From positions 434,001-498,000 of the forward strand of contig NZ_JAAIKC010000003.1 in the NCBI RefSeq assembly GCF_010820665.1: DNA of 64,000 bases. The letters are read 5' to 3'. Below the pieces are notes generated by a model. The model ran no database searches, was not told where the DNA came from, and was given only the letters and a program-made list of their open reading frames with translations. This stretch comes from Paenibacillus sp. SYP-B3998 (GTDB lineage Bacteria; Bacillota; Bacilli; Paenibacillales; NBRC-103111). Positions 52,390 through 61,577 of the stretch are shown here, piece after piece (position 1 is the first letter of the stretch; the number at the start of each line of letters is the position of its first letter). Made by a program: the position numbers and the translations under genes.

Positions 52390-52797
52390 CTATTTAACTT
52401 TACGGATTAAGCAGTGCCCTTCATCAAGTCGATCATTTTTCTTTTTCAACATATATGGTTTATTGTCTGTATTATAAATTCGAAAGACACCTAGAACCTC
52501 ACCTTTGTATTCATATTTAAAATAATCAAACTGTATCCCTGGCTCAATGTTATTAAGAATTACTTGATTATAGTTAGACGATCTACAAAATCTTCAGAGT
52601 CAATGCCCTTTATTTCTTTCCTTCCGTTCGATCCTTAATTCCTACGATGATGAATTTGTCTCCAGCGTGACGGGAATTCGCCATAGCCATTATATCTGCA
52701 ATTAAGTCGATGTTTTTTCTTTAGAGTATTGATTCTCTTTGAAATCTAAGTAATCGCACTCATAACCACATTCAATTAGCTCATAGATATTATCCAT
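52390..52797 (-). pseudogene. AlbA_2 (Schlafen-like) DNA-binding protein, frameshifted
   Basis: The minus strand reads MDNIYELIECGYECDYLDFKE, DLIADIMAMANSRHAGDKFIIV-type sequence, then, after at least two frame changes near 52610-52720, NNIEPGIQFDYFKYEYKGEV and DEGHCLIRKVK. These are the AlbA_2 motifs (LEFKE, AMANS, G-x-x-x-IRxGS). Usually a helicase or ATPase C-terminus follows; here the gene ends after about 135 codons. It is upstream of and co-oriented with the HsdR-NACHT gene. Bases 52798-53032 show no gene. Confidence 0.7.
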
Positions 52798-53032
52798 CTG
52801 TCTCTCACCCTAAAATATTGTCGCGTGCAAAATGAATATACGATGCTTATGTAAATTCGACAAATTTCATTAATATCCTACTTTTTCCAATATATTTGTG
52901 GGACGCACCTGGAAGCAATTGCTTTAGTGTTGCTCGTCCCCACGTGTTTCTGGACCACAACAGTAGAAATTGAAATGTTCATACACACGCTGCATGAGTT
53001 TTGCCATTGGTAGAATAACCGTTCAACAATTT

Positions 53033-53072
53033 AAAAAAAGACCGGCACGAAGCGCGATTACTCCGTCCGGTC
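53033..53072 (-). terminator. Terminator after the Tn554-like operon
   Basis: On the minus strand GACCGGACGGAG...CTTCGTGCCGGTC forms a stem (GACCGG/CCGGTC core) followed by T7, 35 bp after the last gene of the operon. Confidence 0.8.
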
Positions 53073-53106
53073 TTACATTCATTTTCATGAGGCCATCGAA
53101 ACTCAG

Positions 53107-53571
53107 TTATTTATTAGCCTCAAACTGTGACCTAATCCAAGTCTGGTTCTGCTCAGCTATATACTGTTCTGCATTAATTAATAGCTCGACCAGTTCTCTT
53201 TTTGACATTTGCATGTATCTTCCCTTAACTCTCTCCACATCGCGATCAAATTTGATATTTTTGAAATCAATTTCTCCCACTCTGATCTTGTTTGTTCTCG
53301 TGGATTTTGTTTTTATTTTTGCATGTTTTAGATAGTATTCGTATAGTTGACTATTGTTTTTAACGCTGTTGGGATGAATACCCACACCCAGCTCATCTAA
53401 TTCTTTCGACCTTGCTGCGATGTTTCTATACGAAATTGTAGCGGCATCTTTTAACAGAGATTGAATTGCTCTAACACCAAGCTTATAAATTCTGCTTTTA
53501 GCGTTATCGTTTTGCTGCTGCAGCCAAGGTTTTTCAATTGTTGATTCGTATTTTCGCTTCGAAGTGCTCAT
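53107..53571 (-). CDS. tnpC: Tn554-family TnpC-like protein
   Basis: 154 residues, overlapping the upstream recombinase gene by 38 bp. Its basic N-terminus, the ALQSLLKDAATISYRNIAARSKELD-type HTH region (GVRAIQSLLKD, ISYRNIAARSKELD) and its position make it the third gene (TnpC) of Tn554-type transposons, which helps set insertion orientation and frequency. Symbol by position and family resemblance. Confidence 0.75.
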   Translation of the reverse strand: MSTSKRKYESTIEKPWLQQQNDNAKSRIYKLGVRAIQSLLKDAATISYRNIAARSKELDELGVGIHPNSVKNNSQLYEYYLKHAKIKTKSTRTNKIRVGEIDFKNIKFDRDVERVKGRYMQMSKRELVELLINAEQYIAEQNQTWIRSQFEANK

Positions 53572-55621
53572 CCTTTTGGTAACGCTCCATTAATTCAATT
53601 TCTTTGAGTTCATTCTTAGCTCTATTTTTGGATATCTTCATCTTTTTAGCTTCGAGAAGCATACCATTTTGTGTAAACATTACTTCGCTTTCTTCTGCCC
53701 ATTTTAAATACGAAAGTATTTCTTGTTTGAACTCAGGTCGAGGCACTTTTGCCGCACATCCTACACATGCTAATCTTGTAGGACAAACTGAATCTGTTGT
53801 ACAAATGCCACCTACGACCTTTGATAAAGTTCCCACCTTTTCTCTGTAGTCATCATAAATTTCACGCAGCTCCTCTGGTCCTCGTAATACTCCCTTTTGG
53901 ATGTCAATGTAAGAGGCCCAATTGTCATGGAGAAAGTCAATAGTCTCTGTTATTTGCTGATTGGTAGGTGCAGAGTAGTACTCCGTTACAGAGATGTCCT
54001 TCTGATGTAATAATGTTTTAACAATATCAATTGGAATCTTCTCTGTTTGTACGGCATGCGTAGCGAATGCATGACGAAGTAAATGCGTTTTAACTACAAC
54101 TTGATTACCTTCACTTGTCTGAATGATAAGACCATGTAACAGAAAACGAATAATAGCATTTATTGTGAATTCATTAATATGTCTTCCGTAATATTGAAAA
54201 ACATATCGCTTGTTACTCATGAGGTGCTTACGTGAAGACACTCTATACTCTACTTCAGGGATTGATTTTGAATTGTACGACTCTTTTAGATATTTTATGA
54301 TATCGTTCATAAAACGGAAGACTTCTTCAGGCATATAATAATTTTCTTCTTCTTCTCGTCCCTTGGGTATAAGGCGAAAAATATAGTTTTTTCTCGCGGG
54401 AACAATACTGTTATCTACTGTAACTACACAGCAATTCTTATCGTAACTTATTTGGAGTAACTCATTCATCCGCGCGCCTGAAGATGTGATGATATCGAGA
54501 GCAAAACGAGCAAAGGTGCATGCAGCGTAGATCGGTTCAAGATTGATTAGCAGTTTGTTGAAGTTTCTAGAATTTCGAACGACAAATACTCCTTGCGTTA
54601 ACAATCCAGGATTTCTATGAGAAAATGGCGCTTGTCCGTTCTCGGCATCATCATAACCCCATTGCTTAAGAAAGTTAACTATTGTATTACGTTCCTTATC
54701 ACTGAGATAATCGCTCGACCAGCTACCTATGAGTCTATACTTCAGAATATCGAGGAACCAAAGCCCTTCACCTGGACTACTATCATCAATTTTCTCAGCT
54801 TTGATAAACTCAAGAAATACTTCGTTTTCAGTTGAGGTTCCAACACTATAGCGATCACCAAAACTGATCTTGTCCCAAAGTATGAAATGCCATCTTTCAT
54901 TGGTATATTCTGATTCTTCGTAGCTAAACTCAATAGGTAAAGCTCTGCGTGTTTCTTTGGCCTCTTCCAGTAGCTTTTTAACGGCTCTGCGAAGACGTTC
55001 AACTTGATTCCATCTAAAGTGAGCTTCTGCCCTAATCTCGGGCAACAAGGGCGTTACAGCAGATGCCTCAGTCTTCCTGACTTCTTTGGCTGCATCGATA
55101 GCTTTTGTGCGCACAGAAAAGTCTCGATTATCGAATGGCAACTTTGGGAAAAGAAAATTGGAAATCAATTTTTGTTGTACATTTGTAAACTGCGTCGTAA
55201 GCCACTTCGACATGTTAAAAACAAAACTATTGTATGCATTCAAAAACGACTGTCTTTGGCGGTCAGTATGATTTTGAATTAATTCACTAGATAGATATTT
55301 CTCAACGATGGAATAGTTGAAATCTGCCATTTCAACCAAGTTCGCGGCATCAAATAGATCCCTAAGTCGGGCATTAACGTTGCTCATTAAATTGTAAATA
55401 GACAGAGGTGTTAAGTTTCTATCTGTTAAGCAAAGCAAGCTAAGTCCAAGATGATTTTGCCATGGAGATCCGAGTACCGTTTTTACAAAATATCGCAATG
55501 AATTAGGATCTACCTTATCCCAATAGTACTCGTTATCGTAATTCTTCAACGTTAATAATGATGAATCAATTTTTCCAAACATTAGTTGATGCCAATCTTT
55601 AAGCTCAAGGTCTTGTGTCAT
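53534..55621 (-). CDS. tnpB: Tn554-family tyrosine recombinase TnpB
   Basis: 695 residues. The C-terminal catalytic domain has Arg in SSGARMNELL, the HxxR box in HLLRHAFATHAV and the nucleophile Tyr in EYYSAPTNQQ. The long N-terminal half is a family-specific DNA-binding part. A Cys cluster near the end (CTTDSVCPTRLACVGC) suggests a zinc site. It starts next to the stop of tnpA, so the three genes form one operon. Confidence 0.88.
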   Translation of the reverse strand: MTQDLELKDWHQLMFGKIDSSLLTLKNYDNEYYWDKVDPNSLRYFVKTVLGSPWQNHLGLSLLCLTDRNLTPLSIYNLMSNVNARLRDLFDAANLVEMADFNYSIVEKYLSSELIQNHTDRQRQSFLNAYNSFVFNMSKWLTTQFTNVQQKLISNFLFPKLPFDNRDFSVRTKAIDAAKEVRKTEASAVTPLLPEIRAEAHFRWNQVERLRRAVKKLLEEAKETRRALPIEFSYEESEYTNERWHFILWDKISFGDRYSVGTSTENEVFLEFIKAEKIDDSSPGEGLWFLDILKYRLIGSWSSDYLSDKERNTIVNFLKQWGYDDAENGQAPFSHRNPGLLTQGVFVVRNSRNFNKLLINLEPIYAACTFARFALDIITSSGARMNELLQISYDKNCCVVTVDNSIVPARKNYIFRLIPKGREEEENYYMPEEVFRFMNDIIKYLKESYNSKSIPEVEYRVSSRKHLMSNKRYVFQYYGRHINEFTINAIIRFLLHGLIIQTSEGNQVVVKTHLLRHAFATHAVQTEKIPIDIVKTLLHQKDISVTEYYSAPTNQQITETIDFLHDNWASYIDIQKGVLRGPEELREIYDDYREKVGTLSKVVGGICTTDSVCPTRLACVGCAAKVPRPEFKQEILSYLKWAEESEVMFTQNGMLLEAKKMKISKNRAKNELKEIELMERYQKDEHFEAKIRINN

Positions 55622-56980
55622 CTAGTCCATTCCCTCATACAGATCATTTAGCCAATCTTCTTCAAAATTTTTATTCTGCTTGGTTACCACATTGGCAACT
55701 GCAGTTGGTTTGTTCATTTTCTTATTCTTAAGGTACTCTTTCTCTCTGAAAGAATAAGTTTGAATCATTTGCTCATGAATATCGCGATACTTTTCTTCAT
55801 CATACATATGCTCATACACATTAATGGTCTCTGAGTCTCTCCATTTCATATAGCCGATTAGCTGTTTCTTTTTTTCTTCAATCTCAGCTTTAGATGAGGA
55901 GGATTCATAAATTCCTCGTAGCCTAGATGTAACAAACCAATGTCTTGCTTTATGAGGGTTTAACTTGATACCTGCAAAGCCAATTATCTTAGTCCAGTTA
56001 TTATAAAATGCAGTGTACTGGTATCGACCACCTCTTTGCGATATGAAAATAAATTCATCATCGGGTAACTTGTCGAACTTTATTGGATTATTTGCATATT
56101 TCGGTCTTTCAACGTTAATATATCGAATTAGTAATTTTAAGGTTTCCGGGGATATTCGAATAAACTTTGTTCTCCTTTTAAAGCTTCCTTTGTTATAGGC
56201 CGAGAACTCATGTTTATCTAGCCGATTACGATAGTCTCCAATGGTTAAATCCAAAATTTCTGAGATTCTGGCCCCTGTCTCAAACATAAACCTAGTAATT
56301 ACTTCATCTCTCAACTGCCAATTGGATTTTTCGCCAGCATTGTAAATCTTGTATGGTAAATCCCAATCACTAATAATTTCAGGCACCCATTCATCATTTA
56401 TTATCTTGAAATATGAATCGGTAACCTTTCTGTAACTGATGGGCTCCTCAGTACCTGCTAGCTGCGGCATTCGTTGTCTGTTCTTCCGGTCCCCTGAAAT
56501 TTCTATATTTTGACCAAGCAGATCCAAGTTTACAAGCGGATTGGGATGATCATACAAACCCAATTTAATCATCGCTTTATAAAAGGCTTTTATTGCGGAG
56601 AGAAAGTGATTCACAGTTTTCTTGCTTTTATTGGTAAGAAACACTTTTTCATGGGAATCTTGATCGCGCACTTTGCATCCTAATTCTTTCTGAAGATACT
56701 GCTTTATTGCCGATTTAATAGCTAACGGAGCATTTGTCCAATCTACTCTTGCTCCTTGAAAGAGACTCTTATTTTTTAGCCAACAAAAATAAGGTTCTAA
56801 GATATTTAAATATGACAGTGCTGTGCTCTCGCTCACTCTTCCTAATTGATACTGGTAATATTCAGTTAGTGGTACAAAGTGATTATTTTCATCATCGAAT
56901 ACCATGAGAGCATATTTGCTTTCAATATCTGCTGGACAAAAATAATGTATAAATCTCTTTGACACGACGGGAACAACCAA
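55622..56980 (-). CDS. tnpA: Tn554-family tyrosine recombinase TnpA
   Basis: 452 residues. Catalytic motifs: Arg in ETGARISEILDL, HKARHWFVT, and Tyr in NVYEHMYDEEKY. The N-terminal SAM-like core-binding domain is visible (YQYQLGRVSESTALSYLNI). TnpA and TnpB act together for integration into a fixed att site. An ATG at 56980 lies 41 bp from a GATGTA core candidate, as expected at the left end of Tn554-like elements. Confidence 0.88.
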   Translation of the reverse strand: MVVPVVSKRFIHYFCPADIESKYALMVFDDENNHFVPLTEYYQYQLGRVSESTALSYLNILEPYFCWLKNKSLFQGARVDWTNAPLAIKSAIKQYLQKELGCKVRDQDSHEKVFLTNKSKKTVNHFLSAIKAFYKAMIKLGLYDHPNPLVNLDLLGQNIEISGDRKNRQRMPQLAGTEEPISYRKVTDSYFKIINDEWVPEIISDWDLPYKIYNAGEKSNWQLRDEVITRFMFETGARISEILDLTIGDYRNRLDKHEFSAYNKGSFKRRTKFIRISPETLKLLIRYINVERPKYANNPIKFDKLPDDEFIFISQRGGRYQYTAFYNNWTKIIGFAGIKLNPHKARHWFVTSRLRGIYESSSSKAEIEEKKKQLIGYMKWRDSETINVYEHMYDEEKYRDIHEQMIQTYSFREKEYLKNKKMNKPTAVANVVTKQNKNFEEDWLNDLYEGMD

Positions 56981-57020
56981 CTTTCTAAAAATGAATTCAA
57001 ACTAAATTATAGTATGTGAT

Positions 57021-57026
57021 TACATC
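57021..57026 (-). other. Possible Tn554-type core (GATGTA) at the left end
   Basis: On the minus strand GATGTA lies between inverted ATGTGA/TCACAT arms, 41 bp upstream of tnpA. Tn554 elements are known to carry a six-base GATGTA core at their junctions. The opposite end is not identified. Confidence 0.3.
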
Positions 57027-57054
57027 CCGGATCACATGTAAATTTATCCATGCA

Positions 57055-57092
57055 AAAAAGGACCGTTCAAATGAGTTTGAAGGTCCTCTTTT
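57055..57092 (-). terminator. Terminator after the DndB-like gene
   Basis: AGGACC.TTCAAA / TTTGAAGGTCCT stem with a 4-nt loop; on the minus strand it is followed by T6. It starts 5 bp after the stop of the DGQHR gene. Confidence 0.85.
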
Positions 57093-57096
57093 GGTT

Positions 57097-58089
57097 TTAG
57101 CTAATCATGAGTTCCGTTATTTCGTGCGATAGAGCCCGGGATCCTGTTAAGCCCTTAATAAAACGCAACGGGCCATTTATAGACCAATCGATGTGTTTAA
57201 GTTTTTTCACAGCCTTAATTAGGGCTGAATAATCAACTATTTTCTTATTATTGTTGATTTGTTTGCATAATACATTCCCCGCGGCGATAGAAAGTGCATC
57301 CATACAAACTATATGGGTAAGTCGATGTCCTGAATAGTCCAGCCATTCTGATGATAAGGTTTCTTTTATTGCCGTGAAGTATATTAAAGCAATAGTTAGT
57401 TTCTCCTCTTTAGATAAAGCAGCTAGCTGATTCTCTTTGAAGAGAAGATGTAGGGTACGATATAAATTTTGAAGTGTAATATGTCTGCCTTTCACTCGTT
57501 TTCCAATAATACTACCGATAAGTAAAAATGGACTTTCTTTTCGCATCAATAATTCTGTGGCAACCCAACTTAGATCGTCCGTATCTCTTCGAAGATACTT
57601 GCTCAATGAAGGGCCTATTCCTTTCGCTTTAGTGTTGATTGTATCGAAAAGCTTTATCTCTTCATCGTCGTCCAAAGCGTGAAATGCCAGGAATGGAATG
57701 GTTATATCTGAGTTCGTCTCTTGAACATACTTTTTAATGCCTCCGAGTCGATGTTGGCCATCCATAAGCGAAGCTTTTCCCTTACATATTAATCTCCCAT
57801 AGTTAGGCCTTATCTTATCGTAATAGGAAAATTCCCAGTTTCCACAAGCATTGAGTAGCACCGGTGTAAATAATGCATCCTCCCCTTTTGATAAATAAAC
57901 AGCGAAGTCATGGCAGCGTTTCGGATCAACAGGACGTTGGTATCCTTTACCTGCAGGATCATCATATGGTTTGACAAAAGTTATATCTAGGGCAATTGTA
58001 GCTGGTAAATGGCTTTGGTAAGCTACTTTACCCCTCATTTTGCACTGTAGGACATTCTCAATTACATAATTAGTTGGTAAATTATTCAT
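57097..58089 (-). CDS. DndB-like DGQHR-domain protein
   Basis: 330 residues. The signature DGQHR is at 110-114 (SLMDGQHRLGG), preceded by TPVLLN and followed by IPFLAFHALDDDEEIKLFDTIN. This is the core of DndB, the regulator of DNA phosphorothioation genes, and of other DGQHR proteins of unknown activity. No dndCDE genes are in the window, so it is an orphan. It is divergently arranged with an XRE regulator 132 bp away. Likely part of a defence or modification module. Confidence 0.82.
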   Translation of the reverse strand: MNNLPTNYVIENVLQCKMRGKVAYQSHLPATIALDITFVKPYDDPAGKGYQRPVDPKRCHDFAVYLSKGEDALFTPVLLNACGNWEFSYYDKIRPNYGRLICKGKASLMDGQHRLGGIKKYVQETNSDITIPFLAFHALDDDEEIKLFDTINTKAKGIGPSLSKYLRRDTDDLSWVATELLMRKESPFLLIGSIIGKRVKGRHITLQNLYRTLHLLFKENQLAALSKEEKLTIALIYFTAIKETLSSEWLDYSGHRLTHIVCMDALSIAAGNVLCKQINNNKKIVDYSALIKAVKKLKHIDWSINGPLRFIKGLTGSRALSHEITELMIS

Positions 58090-58192
58090 TATGTCATCTC
58101 CATGAAGTTTCTTAATTATGAATATAATACTTATAAGTTCTTATATCAATGGTATTTATAGTTAGATAATCTGTTTATCAATCGCCGGCATG

Positions 58193-58210
58193 CCTAATGT
58201 ATAAATTAGG
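58193..58210. promoter_or_regulatory. Palindrome overlapping the ribosome site of the XRE gene
   Basis: CCTAAT and ATTAGG separated by 6 bp; the right arm overlaps AGGTGG, the ribosome site of the regulator at 58222. It could be an autoregulatory operator or a small RNA hairpin. It lies in the region shared with the divergent DGQHR gene. Confidence 0.5.
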
Positions 58211-58221
58211 TGGTGGTCAGT

Positions 58222-58563
58222 ATGGTAAGCTTGGCAAAATTGGTCGGGGAACGTATTCGTCAGCTAAGAAAATTAAAAAAAATGAGCCAAGAGCAGCTAG
58301 GAGAGCTGGCGCAGCTCCAGAGTTCATACATAGGTGGCGTTGAACGAGGCGAAAGAAATGTATCGCTGGAAACTTTGGAAAAAATAATAAGAGCATTAGA
58401 TTTATCCTATTCCCAGTTTTTTAGTTTTGGTGAAATCGGCGTATCAGACAAACTTTCAAAAGAGGAATTAATCGAGGTTTTTAGTGGAGAGCTAATGACA
58501 AATGAGTTAACAGAAGTAAGGAGGATATTTGAAGTATATAACATAATAAAAAGAGGTAAATGA
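58222..58563 (+). CDS. XRE-family HTH regulator
   Basis: 113 residues from the ATG at 58222 with AGGTGGTGG upstream; a GTG at 58210 would remove that site. HTH at about residues 9-60: RIRQLRKLKKMSQEQLGELA and YIGGVERGERNVSLETLEKI. The C-terminal helices (SKEELIEVFSGELMTNELTEV) may dimerise. This Cro/CI-like short regulator, divergent from the DGQHR gene, probably controls it and itself. It ends in a strong bidirectional terminator. Confidence 0.88.
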   Translation: MVSLAKLVGERIRQLRKLKKMSQEQLGELAQLQSSYIGGVERGERNVSLETLEKIIRALDLSYSQFFSFGEIGVSDKLSKEELIEVFSGELMTNELTEVRRIFEVYNIIKRGK

Positions 58564-58597
58564 TCACTGCAATCGTGATTGTTTACCTCTTTTTATT
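58548..58597. terminator. Bidirectional terminator
   Basis: AAAAAGAGGTAAA / TTTACCTCTTTTT with an inner ATCAC/GTGAT stem. It serves the XRE gene and, in reverse, nearby minus-strand transcripts. Confidence 0.85.
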
Positions 58598-58661
58598 GCT
58601 TATGTTTCATTCGACTGACTGCACTTGAAGAAAATAACTCCTTCAGCAATTCTATGATTTC

Positions 58662-59459
58662 TTAAGCATTATTTTGTTTATTCTTAGTTTTAAACAGAGT
58701 AATTAGAAACAATATCTGTATGATTACTGTAAAAGCAATTAATTTGGGTTGGATTAAATAAGCAGTAAATGGACATAAAATTATAATAGTTATGTAAGCC
58801 CAAGGCTTGAATCCTAAACCACGCTTCCACTTGTTTTCAATGAGGATATTAATTGTTGTAAGAAAGAACATTAGCGAAAGAACGATAGTTACCCAACTAA
58901 CCATTACATCCAACTTTCCCCAGAATGTATTTGCTTTTAGAAAAGCCGAGTAATTTCCCCCTAATAAAGCCAGCATTATGAAAACTGTGACTAATGGTGT
59001 CAATGGTCTGCAGATTTTCGTAATAAAAGAGGAAATTTGATCAATAAGTAAAGTTTTCTCTCCAAACGTAGAGATACTGTCGCTTCTAGACGAAATCAAT
59101 TTTTTTAATGTAGCAAGTGCTGAATCTGAACGGTTTTCATAAAACAATCGCACTTTTTGTTTATGTTCCCATGGAAGGTAACAGTAGCATTCACCAAATC
59201 TTTCTATTAACTTGTCTTGTGCTGTAAGATCTTTTGCACCTTTTTCATAAATTGATATAAAGGCTTCAAGCTTCCCCAGTAGCTCCCCTTCTTTGATCTT
59301 TAATGGTTGAATTTGTTTGTCATCTTCCGAATATAAGTTTAAAAATGTTTTATATAGAAAAGCACTCAAAGCAATAATAAATGTGACTATAAATTTTACG
59401 ACAGGATCTAAATTAATTATTTGATTATAAACTTCGTGTAGCTTCAATATGAGGAGCAT
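58662..59459 (-). CDS. Multi-pass membrane protein, unknown
   Basis: 265 residues. One membrane helix near the N-terminus (FIVTFIIALSAFLYKTFL), a ~100-residue cytosolic domain with charged helices, then four helices in the second half (PLTPLVTVFIMLALLG, VSWVTIVLSLMFFLTTI, AYITIIILCPFTAYLI, AFTVIIQILFLITLF). No family recognised. It sits next to the Gabija-like pair and could be a membrane effector or unrelated. Bases 59460-59714 contain a possible ribbon-helix-helix remnant on the + strand. Confidence 0.6.
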   Translation of the reverse strand: MLLILKLHEVYNQIINLDPVVKFIVTFIIALSAFLYKTFLNLYSEDDKQIQPLKIKEGELLGKLEAFISIYEKGAKDLTAQDKLIERFGECYCYLPWEHKQKVRLFYENRSDSALATLKKLISSRSDSISTFGEKTLLIDQISSFITKICRPLTPLVTVFIMLALLGGNYSAFLKANTFWGKLDVMVSWVTIVLSLMFFLTTINILIENKWKRGLGFKPWAYITIIILCPFTAYLIQPKLIAFTVIIQILFLITLFKTKNKQNNA

Positions 59460-59714
59460 CCTTCCAGTGTTTTGTATTCACAATTCGATTTTGGGGGAGA
59501 TTATCGATCCCCCAGTCTTACACAACCTCGGCGTCAGCTGAGGTCGTTCATGAGCTTACTCTTTCGAAAAAGGTTTCGATCATGCTGCCGGTAGCTGATT
59601 GGGAAATTATTGACGCGCTCCTCAACAACGGCAACGCACGTTCTTTCTCGGAATATTTCCGGCAATTGCATGTAACAAAATGTCTCTTTTATCAGATATC
59701 AGTAATACTCTATA

Positions 59715-61577
59715 TCAATTGGGTAAAACAATCTCATTTACCTTTACAACTTTCCAACCATGACTTTTTGCAGCAATAACATCCTCCTGACTCATATTGT
59801 CCTCCTTGATCGCTATTCCTGCGAAATGTGTAGGTCTACTCAATGCAACATAAGCTAACTTCAAAGTATCCTTTATATTAGTATTCTGAGAAAGCCGTTC
59901 ATCATACTGACCTATTAAAAATGGCATTATATCATATAAATCAGAGTACTCCTCTCGATTAACAGTTGACTCCAGTAGCAGTGTAGCTAAATGTGTTTCG
60001 CCCTTAACAGCATGGATAGTATTTAAATGAATAAGCACATCATTATAAAGATAATTATTATTGTCTACATGATCAGCATGAGTCTCTGTTGTGAATATTT
60101 TCAAGATATACTTATTAACAATCTCAACATCTGACGCCAAATCGTTACTCTCTATTACTATTCCGAAGTTGTCGGTCAGGATTTTTTGATACAACAATTC
60201 AAATTGACTGAGCTCAGAGCTACAGTCTTTACGAAGATAAACTTGTCTAATTAACTTAGAAAGAATACTTCTTAAATCACTATTTTCTAATGGAAATTCT
60301 TTATTAAGAAAGTCGTCTAATTTACTGGGAGAAAAATCTAATTGACTCCTAGAATTTTCATTTTTCTTCCGTAAAGTTCGTGACATAACCTTATGGACTT
60401 CATTTAAGCAATCCGCAAAACTTGATTTTTTCTGGATCTCACTTTTTGACTTTTGATAATCTATGTGGAAATGTGCAACAGCATCATGATGTTGAGCAAC
60501 TGCATATATTTTTTTTGTGTTGAGCGGGAGATTATATGATGCTAGAAGCTTAGCATATGCTTCTAGTAGCTGTGCTTGATCTTCATAGAGCAATATATGG
60601 GGTTCCAAAGATGGAACAAACTCATTGCCAACTAGGTGGTCATATCTCTCGATACAAGTTGTCCTTAGTATCTTAGCTATTTTCTGTCCAAAGCGATTAC
60701 TAGTTGCTAGTTCTATGCGTTGTTCTACTGGAGGTTTCCACGCATCAGGTTCACCATAATACAAATTATAAAGCGCCTGATATGGATCGCCATAACGCTG
60801 TATAATTGTTTCTTCATTGCTTTCTATTATTTTTAAAATAATGTGATACTGTTCTATGCTTGTATCTTGTGTTTCATCAATGAAAAGATATTTGAATCTA
60901 GCTTGGAATGCCTTCCTTAATTCGATTGCATTTTTGTCAATATAAAACTTTGATAGTGCAATAGTATCACTATGCCGTAAATACCCTGAATAAAACATAT
61001 CTTTGAATGTATTTAAAAGTTCATTGCGGTAGGTTTTATCTTCAAATCCTATTAATGAAATCTCCTTTTTATCATTTATAGATAATTGTGTTCTTTCTAC
61101 CGCAGAAAAAGGAGCTGAAAAAGACCACCAACTGGGTTTATGTTTTTCAAAAAAACGAGAGAAATAACCTTTGTACTCCTCATTTTCTATGAAAAAAAAT
61201 CTATCACGCGAAGAAACTGTAGTATAAGCTCTGAGCGCAAAAAAAGTATTTAGAAAGTCATGTATAGTTCCAATAAAATGAGGGTAAGCAACATCGTTAA
61301 TTCCTAAAATTTTCAATTTATTTAAAATCTCTTCAACGCCAACATTTGTATGGGTGATAACACATATTCCGTAATCTAAGTTAGCTTCCTTAATTTTTCG
61401 TAGTAATATAGCAAGCCTCGCTATCAACACAGTTGTTTTTCCGCTTCCAGGGCACGCTACAAAATCCCCCGACTGTTCATACTTAATAATGTTTCTTTGT
61501 TCATTAGAAAAGCTTTTATACTGTCCCAGGAGTGCTGATTCTACTTTTGTTATATCCTCAGAAGTGATTTCAAACAT
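59715..61577 (-). CDS. gajB: GajB-like UvrD/Rep-family helicase
   Basis: 620 residues. SF1 helicase motifs: Q-like NEQRNIIKYE, Walker A ACPGSGKTTVL (42-48), motif II LFIDETQDTS, GDPYQALY (motif III-like), HAVKGETH (motif V) and LAYVALSRPTH (motif VI). It overlaps the upstream GajA-like gene by 8 bp and is the second gene of the pair. In Gabija, GajB senses or uses DNA ends and nucleotides released by phage activity and activates GajA. Symbol is by resemblance. Confidence 0.85.
   Translation of the reverse strand: MFEITSEDITKVESALLGQYKSFSNEQRNIIKYEQSGDFVACPGSGKTTVLIARLAILLRKIKEANLDYGICVITHTNVGVEEILNKLKILGINDVAYPHFIGTIHDFLNTFFALRAYTTVSSRDRFFFIENEEYKGYFSRFFEKHKPSWWSFSAPFSAVERTQLSINDKKEISLIGFEDKTYRNELLNTFKDMFYSGYLRHSDTIALSKFYIDKNAIELRKAFQARFKYLFIDETQDTSIEQYHIILKIIESNEETIIQRYGDPYQALYNLYYGEPDAWKPPVEQRIELATSNRFGQKIAKILRTTCIERYDHLVGNEFVPSLEPHILLYEDQAQLLEAYAKLLASYNLPLNTKKIYAVAQHHDAVAHFHIDYQKSKSEIQKKSSFADCLNEVHKVMSRTLRKKNENSRSQLDFSPSKLDDFLNKEFPLENSDLRSILSKLIRQVYLRKDCSSELSQFELLYQKILTDNFGIVIESNDLASDVEIVNKYILKIFTTETHADHVDNNNYLYNDVLIHLNTIHAVKGETHLATLLLESTVNREEYSDLYDIMPFLIGQYDERLSQNTNIKDTLKLAYVALSRPTHFAGIAIKEDNMSQEDVIAAKSHGWKVVKVNEIVLPN

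Noticed and set aside
59520-59714. Plus-strand open stretch SKKVSIMLPVADWEII...RSFSEYFRQL resembling a ribbon-helix-helix antitoxin
   Set aside because: Similarity is suggestive, but there is no ribosome site or partner toxin and the frame runs into the gajB end; not enough to call a gene.
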